This document shows, piece after piece, positions 13,822-18,781 of a stretch of DNA of 18,781 nt. This DNA comes from Bacteroidales bacterium (GTDB lineage: Bacteria > Bacteroidota > Bacteroidia > Bacteroidales > VadinHA17). The notes beneath the pieces are model-generated. The model made no database searches. It was not told the DNA's origin and was given only the letters and a program-made list of their open reading frames with translations. The stretch lies in assembly GCA_017882245.1 (NCBI GenBank), contig JADGPV010000068.1, positions 1 to 18,781 of the forward strand, written 5' to 3'. Each line of letters starts with the position of its first letter. The first letter of the stretch is position 1. A program made the translations under genes and the position numbers.

Positions 13822-15474
13822 ATGATCAAAGAAAGATTCATAACCTATGTAGAGGAGAGCATAAAGAAAAACTGGAATATTGAAGCGCTCTCAAATTATC
13901 ACGAGAAGGGCTATACGTATAAAGAGATAGCTGAAATCATTGTCAGGCACCATATTGTCTTCAGGGAGTATGGCATTGAGGAGGGCGACAAAATTGCTCT
14001 CGTGGGAAGGAACTCTGCGAACTGGTGCGCAATGTACCTTGCAGTTGTGACCTATGGTGCAGTAGTTGTTCCCATCCTCCCTGACTTCAGGCCGGAGGAT
14101 ATGCAAAACATCATCAACCATTCAGATTCCAGGATGCTCTTTATAGACGAAAAGCTCTGGGAAAGCCTGGAGGCTGACAGGATGAAGGCAATTATGTGTG
14201 TCGTAAGCCTTGATACTTTCGAACTGATTTTGAGCCAGTCTGACAAGTTGTCCGGCATCTATGCCTCTGCAAAATCTCTGTTCAGCAAAGCTTACCCTGA
14301 TTTCAAGCCTGAGGATATTAAATTCTCCGGTATCGACAATGAAAAGCTTGCTGTTATCAGCTACACATCAGGCACCACAGGCTTCTCAAAAGGGGTGATG
14401 ATACCTCACAGGAGCCTTGCCGCGAACATCCGGTATGCACAGGCCAACATGCCGCTTGATCCGGGCGACCCTGTTGTTTCATTCCTGCCGCTGGCTCATA
14501 CATACGGCTGTGCCTTTGAATTTCTGTTCCCGTTTACATACGGATGCCACATCACCATCCTGACAAAGACACCTTCACCTCAAATCCTTATTCAGGCATT
14601 CAAGGAAATAAAACCAAGACTGATATTGTCGGTTCCTCTGGTGATTGAAAAGGTTTACAAGAAGCAAATCCTGACAGTCATTACCAAGCCGCTCATGAAG
14701 ATACTTCTGAAGGTGCCTGGAATAAATAAGGTACTTCACAACAAAATCAGGGAGAAGCTGACCGTCAGCTTTGGAGGCCGCTTTAAGGAAATAGTTATAG
14801 GCGGGGCCGCCTTTAACGCCGATGCTGAAAAATTCTTCAAGACCATAAAACTGCCGTTCAGCATCGGTTACGGAATGACCGAATGCGGGCCGCTGATCAG
14901 CTACGATGGATGGACTACCAACCGTCTGGGTTCTTGTGGCAAAGCCGTTGATACCCTTGAGGTGAAAATTGACTCACCTGATCCTGAAAAAATTGTGGGT
15001 GAGATCATTCTACGCGGTGATAATGTGATGCACGGTTATTACAAGAATGAGGCAGCAACAAAAGAGGTGATCGATGAGAATGGCTGGATGCACACGGGTG
15101 ACCTCGGCGTCATTGACAAAGACGGATATATTTATATAAAAGGCAGAAGTAAGAATATGCTGCTGGGACCTTCTGGAAAAAACATATATCCTGAGGAAAT
15201 AGAATCCCTCATAAATAACTATAAGTATGTGACCGAATCAGTTGTCATTTCCGAGGAACAAAAGCTGGTTGCACTGATATACCCTGATTATGAACAGATT
15301 AATAAAGACGGGATCTCGGAGGCTAATATTAACGAGGCCCTTGATGGCATACGCAAGGATGTCAATAGTCACCTGCCGGAATACATGGCCGTGACAAAAT
15401 TCCGTGTCCATCCCGAAGAGTTTGTAAAGACACCCAAGAGGAGCATCAAGCGATATCTCTACATGAAGGAGTGA
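13822..15474 (+). CDS. AMP-binding long-chain fatty-acid--CoA ligase-type protein
   Basis: A 550-residue adenylate-forming enzyme, probably activating fatty acids to acyl-AMP and then acyl-CoA. Core motifs are YTSGTTGFSKG (from residue 181), FLPLAHTYG, IGYGMTECGP (A5), GEIILRGDNVMHGYYKNEAAT, WMHTGDLGVID (A7) and YIKGRSKNMLLGPSGKNIYPEEIE (A8). The C-terminal A10 element reads KTPKRSIKRYLY. By eye, the lysine that normally contacts the carboxylate aligns with Ser541, with Lys539 and Lys543 close by, so adenylation chemistry may use a shifted lysine. The protein is somewhat shorter than typical FadD/FAA enzymes (about 560-600). No membrane segment is obvious. It heads a run with ispD 3 bp downstream. 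The exact acyl substrate is unknown. Confidence 0.92.
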   Translation: MIKERFITYVEESIKKNWNIEALSNYHEKGYTYKEIAEIIVRHHIVFREYGIEEGDKIALVGRNSANWCAMYLAVVTYGAVVVPILPDFRPEDMQNIINHSDSRMLFIDEKLWESLEADRMKAIMCVVSLDTFELILSQSDKLSGIYASAKSLFSKAYPDFKPEDIKFSGIDNEKLAVISYTSGTTGFSKGVMIPHRSLAANIRYAQANMPLDPGDPVVSFLPLAHTYGCAFEFLFPFTYGCHITILTKTPSPQILIQAFKEIKPRLILSVPLVIEKVYKKQILTVITKPLMKILLKVPGINKVLHNKIREKLTVSFGGRFKEIVIGGAAFNADAEKFFKTIKLPFSIGYGMTECGPLISYDGWTTNRLGSCGKAVDTLEVKIDSPDPEKIVGEIILRGDNVMHGYYKNEAATKEVIDENGWMHTGDLGVIDKDGYIYIKGRSKNMLLGPSGKNIYPEEIESLINNYKYVTESVVISEEQKLVALIYPDYEQINKDGISEANINEALDGIRKDVNSHLPEYMAVTKFRVHPEEFVKTPKRSIKRYLYMKE

Positions 15475-15477
15475 TGG

Positions 15478-16155
15478 ATGAGAGTGAAGAAGTATTGTAT
15501 TATAGTTGCCGGCGGAAGCGGACGCAGAATGAAGTCCGCTGTCCCGAAGCAGTTTCTCCTCCTCGGGGGGAGGCCGCTGCTGATGCGTACAATTGAGAGA
15601 TTTAATTCATTTGACGATACCATCGAAATTATTTTAGTTCTTCCGTCAGAACATCATTCTTTATGGCGTGGCCTTATAAGGGAGTATTCATTTAATATCA
15701 GTCATAAAGTGATTTCCGGCGGGCAGGAGCGGTTTCACTCAGTGAAAGCAGGGCTGAGCTGTGTGAACGAGACCTCGCTTGTTGCTGTCCATGACGGGGT
15801 GAGACCCCTCGTAAGTCATGACACTATATGGCGATGTTTTGCCGATGCCGAGGAATTTGGCACAGCCGTGCCCTTTGTTGAGCCTGCCGATTCCGTCAGG
15901 ATAATTGCGGGTGATGACAGCAGGCCTTACCCGAGGAACGAAGTGCGTCTCATTCAAACGCCCCAGGTCTTCCGCAGCAGCCTTATCCTATCTGCATATG
16001 ACCGTGATTTTGATCCGTCATTCTCTGATGATGCATCAGTTGCAGAAGCGGCCGGAGTGACAATACACCTGACACATGGAAACAGGGAGAATATTAAAAT
16101 AACCACACCTGAAGACCTGACGGTAGCCCATGCCCTGCTCGGTATAATGAATTAG
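15478..16155 (+). CDS. ispD: 2-C-methyl-D-erythritol 4-phosphate cytidylyltransferase
   Basis: The third enzyme of the MEP isoprenoid pathway, joining CTP and methylerythritol 4-phosphate. At 225 residues it has standard length. The N-terminal nucleotide loop VAGGSGRRMKSAVPKQF (Gly-rich loop with Arg16/Arg17, then PKQF) is followed by SGGQERFHSVKAGL, VHDGVRP at 104-110, NEVRLIQTPQVF, FSDDASVAEAAG and KITTPEDL near the C-terminus. These are the IspD signature elements and include the CTP- and MEP-binding Arg, Lys and Asp. The ATG at 15478 lies 3 bp past the ligase stop, so the two are translationally close. The organism therefore appears to use the MEP route. No other isoprenoid gene is in the window. 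Confidence 0.97.
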   Translation: MRVKKYCIIVAGGSGRRMKSAVPKQFLLLGGRPLLMRTIERFNSFDDTIEIILVLPSEHHSLWRGLIREYSFNISHKVISGGQERFHSVKAGLSCVNETSLVAVHDGVRPLVSHDTIWRCFADAEEFGTAVPFVEPADSVRIIAGDDSRPYPRNEVRLIQTPQVFRSSLILSAYDRDFDPSFSDDASVAEAAGVTIHLTHGNRENIKITTPEDLTVAHALLGIMN

Positions 16156-16171
16156 AAAAACGCGAAGCCTG

Positions 16172-17293
16172 ATGGAACACGAGAGCACACCTGATTATAA
16201 AAAGCTGGAAGTAAAGAAAGTTGAAAAAGCTGATGAAGAGATCATCGGACTGCTGAAGGAAACCGTTCTTGGCGCCGAAGGGGGCATGCGATACTCTATG
16301 CAGAACACTGAAGAGAGGATTAAATCTTATGGTGCCGGCCTCTCATTCATGGCTCTCTACAAGAAAAACAGCCTGAAAGGCGTCATCGGTCTCTGCAGAC
16401 GGAAAACATTGAATTGCGGAATACCTTATGAGTCAACGCATCTTCGGTATCTCTCCATGAAAAGTGCCTTTCAGACAGAACAGGCACCTGATCACCGTAG
16501 TGACAGATTCCCGGCTGTTGAAGATAACTTCAAGCAAAAGATACTCTCCCTTTTCAAAGGATCACCAATTGATGAGACAGTGCCTGGTGAGACAGTAGTT
16601 CCGCATGTGATGTATGCTTATGTTGAAAGCAAGAACGAAAGATCAAAGAACCTGATAAACCAGGCGGGGTATGAATATATCCGCTCATTCCTCACAGTGG
16701 CTTTCAGCCGGTTCTATCCCCGGCGCAGCCCGGCCGTCACCCGCCTGCGGCCAGAGGAGGAACCTGCCATGGGTCGCCTCCTGGAAGAACAGTACAGGAA
16801 TTATTGCTTTTACTCGGATGAATTTTCATTTCTTGACCATAAGTATTATGTTCTTAAAAAGGACAATGTGATAGTTGCCGGCGTTTGTGCTATACCGGCA
16901 CGGTACAGGGTCGTGAATGTACCAGGTCTGTGGGGATGGCTGATGATGAAGGTAATGCCTGTAACACCGTTATTCAAAAAGCTTTTTCAACCTGAAGAAT
17001 TCAGATATATCATACTGAATGCAATTTATTGCCGCAAGGGGAGTGAAGACCTGCTGCCTGACCTCTTCGAGGCAGTATGTGCAGAAGAGGGTTACCATAC
17101 GGCGCTAACATGGCATGATGATCATTCAGAGCTGTTCGAAGTCCTGAGAACAAACAGAAGAATGGGAGCACTTAACAGAATGCTGAACGCCAAACCGGGA
17201 CTGATATATGCCTCATTCTCGGGAATGCAGACAGGAGAAACGGATAAGTTTTATGAATGCCCGGCATATATTTCAGGATTTGACTTTTCATAA
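16172..17293 (+). CDS. Uncharacterised protein, possible tandem GNAT-like acyltransferase
   Basis: A 373-residue cytoplasmic protein that I cannot assign to a named family. The N-terminal half has a GNAT-like run: a helix rich in charged residues (about 10-60), the strand pair SFMALYKKNSLKGVIGL (about 78-94), and YAYVESKNERSKNLINQAGYEYIRSF (about 148-173), which resembles the last strand-helix-strand of GNAT acetyltransferases. The second half (about 190-373) repeats the outline with LRPEEEPAMGRLLEEQY, YYVLKKDNVIVAGVCAI and YIILNAIYCRKGSEDLLPDLFEAVCAEEGYHTALTWHDD. A classic acetyl-CoA loop (Q/R-x-x-G-x-G/A) is not evident in either half. It lies 16 bp after ispD and 19 bp before the fucosidase. 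Its function is unknown. Confidence 0.75.
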   Translation: MEHESTPDYKKLEVKKVEKADEEIIGLLKETVLGAEGGMRYSMQNTEERIKSYGAGLSFMALYKKNSLKGVIGLCRRKTLNCGIPYESTHLRYLSMKSAFQTEQAPDHRSDRFPAVEDNFKQKILSLFKGSPIDETVPGETVVPHVMYAYVESKNERSKNLINQAGYEYIRSFLTVAFSRFYPRRSPAVTRLRPEEEPAMGRLLEEQYRNYCFYSDEFSFLDHKYYVLKKDNVIVAGVCAIPARYRVVNVPGLWGWLMMKVMPVTPLFKKLFQPEEFRYIILNAIYCRKGSEDLLPDLFEAVCAEEGYHTALTWHDDHSELFEVLRTNRRMGALNRMLNAKPGLIYASFSGMQTGETDKFYECPAYISGFDFS

Positions 17294-17312
17294 CCTTATT
17301 TAATAACTTATC

Positions 17313-18623
17313 ATGACAACCGTATACAGGTGTTTTCAAAGAGGCTGTGTTGCTGTACTGATGCTTATGTGCATCACTCTGACAGCTGCTGCACAGCAGA
17401 AAAGTGAAGATAGAATGAAATGGTTCGGAGATGCACGGCTCGGCATCTTCATTCACTGGGGCATTTATTCAGTCAACGGCATAGATGAATCATGGTCGTT
17501 TTATAACGAACAGATTTCCTATGATGATTATATGAAGCAGTTAAACGGATTTACTGCCACTGATTATGACCCTGAGGCCTGGGTAAGACTGATAAAGGAG
17601 AGCGGAGCCAGATATGCGGTGCTGACCTCAAAACATCACGATGGTGTTGCTCTGTGGGATACGAAGCTGAGCAGCCTTAATGTAGTTGATTCAACCCCTG
17701 CGGCACGCGATCTTATCAGACCATTTATCAATGCTCTGCGGAAATCGGGATTGAAAGCAGGGCTTTACTATTCACTGCTTGACTGGTCGCATCCTGATTA
17801 TCCAAACATGACAAGGAGTGTGAAGAGATATGATACTGACACGATCAGATGGGCGCGGTTTGTGAAGTTCAGCCATGGTCAGATTGCCGAGTTGGACCGG
17901 GAATTCAGGCCTGACCTGTGGTGGTTTGACGGGGATTGGGAACAGAGCGCTGACATGTGGCGGGCACCTGAGATACGAAAAATGATCCTCGACAGTAACC
18001 CTGACGCAATTATCAACTCCCGCCTGGCCGGTTACGGAGATTACGGCACGCCGGAGCAGGGGCTTCCTGTAAGACCTCCGCAGGAGAAATACTGGGAGCT
18101 TTGCATGACGATAAATGATTCATGGGGCTACCAGGGGAATGATCGTAACTATAAAAGTCCGTCACAGGTGATACGCATCTTTGCCGAATGTATTGGCATG
18201 GGAGGCAACCTCCTGCTTGACATCGGACCGAAACCTGATGGAACTATACCCGAAGAACAGGTTGAAGTTTTAAAAGAACTTGGCCGGTGGACATCAAAAC
18301 ACAGTCAGGCTATTTTCGGTACTGTGGCCGGATTGCCGAAGGAATGTTTTGAAGGACCATCGACAATGAAATCTGACAGTACAGTAGTGTTCCTTTTTTT
18401 TAAAGGTAACTGCGGCGGCGAGCTGATGCTTGAGGGTGTAAAGAACAGGATAAACAAGGCTTTTGTCGTAGGGAACGGCACAAATCTCGATGTAAAAGAA
18501 TACCTGAGACCCTCATGGAGTGATCATGCCGGTGTGTATTTTATAAAAGTGCCGGAAGAGGTGCTGGATGATCAGATGACAGTGATAGGCCTCTCGCTCG
18601 ACGGCAAATTGAAAACTGAATAA
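17313..18623 (+). CDS. GH29 alpha-L-fucosidase, secreted
   Basis: A 436-residue retaining fucosidase that removes alpha-linked L-fucose from glycans. A signal peptide covers about residues 1-27 (hydrophobic VAVLMLMCITLTAAA, likely cleavage before QQ), so it acts in the periplasm or outside. Family blocks are MKWFGDARLGIFIHWGIYSV, YAVLTSKHHDGVALWDTKLSSLNVV, GLKAGLYYSLLDWSHPDYP and DLWWFDGDWE with Asp206 as the likely nucleophile, then NSRLAGYGDYGTPEQ and NDSWGYQGND, GGNLLLDIGPKPDGTIP. A C-terminal beta-rich part (about 345-436) follows. The acid/base residue cannot be assigned by eye because it varies in GH29. Fucose and alpha-mannose are both N-glycan sugars, which links this gene in theme to the GH125 operon. 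Confidence 0.95.
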   Translation: MTTVYRCFQRGCVAVLMLMCITLTAAAQQKSEDRMKWFGDARLGIFIHWGIYSVNGIDESWSFYNEQISYDDYMKQLNGFTATDYDPEAWVRLIKESGARYAVLTSKHHDGVALWDTKLSSLNVVDSTPAARDLIRPFINALRKSGLKAGLYYSLLDWSHPDYPNMTRSVKRYDTDTIRWARFVKFSHGQIAELDREFRPDLWWFDGDWEQSADMWRAPEIRKMILDSNPDAIINSRLAGYGDYGTPEQGLPVRPPQEKYWELCMTINDSWGYQGNDRNYKSPSQVIRIFAECIGMGGNLLLDIGPKPDGTIPEEQVEVLKELGRWTSKHSQAIFGTVAGLPKECFEGPSTMKSDSTVVFLFFKGNCGGELMLEGVKNRINKAFVVGNGTNLDVKEYLRPSWSDHAGVYFIKVPEEVLDDQMTVIGLSLDGKLKTE

Positions 18624-18626
18624 TGG

Positions 18627-18708
18627 GCCCGCAATGAAGAGATCCTCACTCTTGTAAAAATAAGCCACACAGACCTTTAAATCGTCCTGCTCCTTCATTA
18701 TGGCGGGC
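18627..18708. repeat. Long imperfect inverted repeat next to tRNA-Val
   Basis: GCCCGCAATGAAG at 18627-18639 pairs with CTTCATT (18693-18699) and GCGGGC (18703-18708), leaving a 3-base bulge ATG. The loop is about 53 bases and also contains a small AAGAG/CTCTT inverted pair. It fills the gap between the fucosidase stop and the tRNA. No T tract follows, so it is not a standard terminator. Confidence 0.5.
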
Positions 18709-18712
18709 GCTG

Positions 18713-18781
18713 TGGGGCGTACTGGAATCGAACCAGTGACCTCTTGCCTGTCAAGCAAGCATTCTGAACCAACTGAACTAA
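18713..18781 (-). tRNA. tRNA-Val (GAC), 5' end outside the window
   Basis: On the - strand the T arm CTGG-TTCGATT-CCAG, anticodon stem CTTGC/GCAAG with loop TTGACAG (anticodon GAC at 18750-18752), D arm GTTC...GAAT and 3' acceptor strand ACGCCCC with discriminator A (18713) are clear. The window ends at acceptor position 7, so about six bases, predicted GGGGCG, are missing. No CCA is encoded. The GAC anticodon reads the valine codons GUC and GUU. Confidence 0.92.

Noticed and set aside
18513..18758. Open frame of 81 codons on the - strand overlapping tRNA-Val and the fucosidase 3' end
   Set aside because: Its N-terminal part (LDRQEVTGSIPVRPT) is just the translation of the tRNA T arm and anticodon arm, and the rest runs through an inverted repeat and antisense to the fucosidase. 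It also looked faintly like a decayed GIY-YIG domain, but the match is too weak to claim.
1..18781. Defence system, toxin-antitoxin pair, prophage or insertion sequence
   Set aside because: All substantial frames are accounted for by metabolic, envelope, regulatory or unassigned genes; no nuclease, transposase, integrase or toxin motif was seen.

Overview
The window looks like chromosomal DNA of a Bacteroidota member, probably class Bacteroidia. Supports are several TAnnTTTG-type -7 promoter boxes, an Ig-like (SbsA/Big_5-type) lipoprotein, GH125 and GH29 glycosidases typical of glycan-degrading Bacteroidota, and tRNA genes without an encoded CCA. I cannot name a genus. No CRISPR array, transposase, integrase or prophage gene is visible.

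Layout. (1) 1-2421: two AT-rich genes on the + strand, the 3' part of an MBOAT O-acyltransferase and an SGNH-like membrane-anchored partner; this pair normally O-acetylates an exported polysaccharide. (2) 2422-2714: a tRNA(CAU) on the - strand with its own promoter and terminator. Beyond the terminator, an exact 23-bp copy of the tRNA 3' end is joined to a hairpin and an inverted T-arm-like fragment. This is the most unusual non-coding structure here and coincides with a composition change. (3) 2715-4950: a class II aldolase/adducin-type protein (-), a TetR-type regulator (+) and lgt (-).

(4) 5042-12283: one tight + strand operon with 6-16 bp gaps: Ig-like lipoprotein, Tat-exported GH125 alpha-mannosidase, ROK sugar kinase, 6-phosphofructokinase with PPi-type signatures, PIG-L/LmbE deacetylase and a double-SIS sugar-phosphate protein. 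(5) 12350-13761: a second ROK kinase behind its own promoter, then a small four-helix membrane protein. (6) 13786-18623: an operon-like run of a fatty-acyl-CoA-type ligase, ispD, an unrecognised tandem GNAT-like protein and a secreted GH29 alpha-L-fucosidase. (7) 18713-18781: a tRNA-Val(GAC) cut by the window end.

How the genes may work together. Region 4 reads as a glycan-to-glycolysis route. GH125 frees mannose outside the cytoplasm, a ROK kinase phosphorylates the sugar, the SIS protein isomerises or deaminates the sugar phosphate to fructose-6-phosphate, and the phosphofructokinase commits it to glycolysis. The PIG-L deacetylase suggests that an N-acetylated amino sugar also enters, by a route resembling the archaeal deacetylase + SIS-type deaminase pathway instead of NagA/NagB. 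Substrates are inferred from families and order. No transporter, SusC/SusD pair or NagA/NagB is in view.
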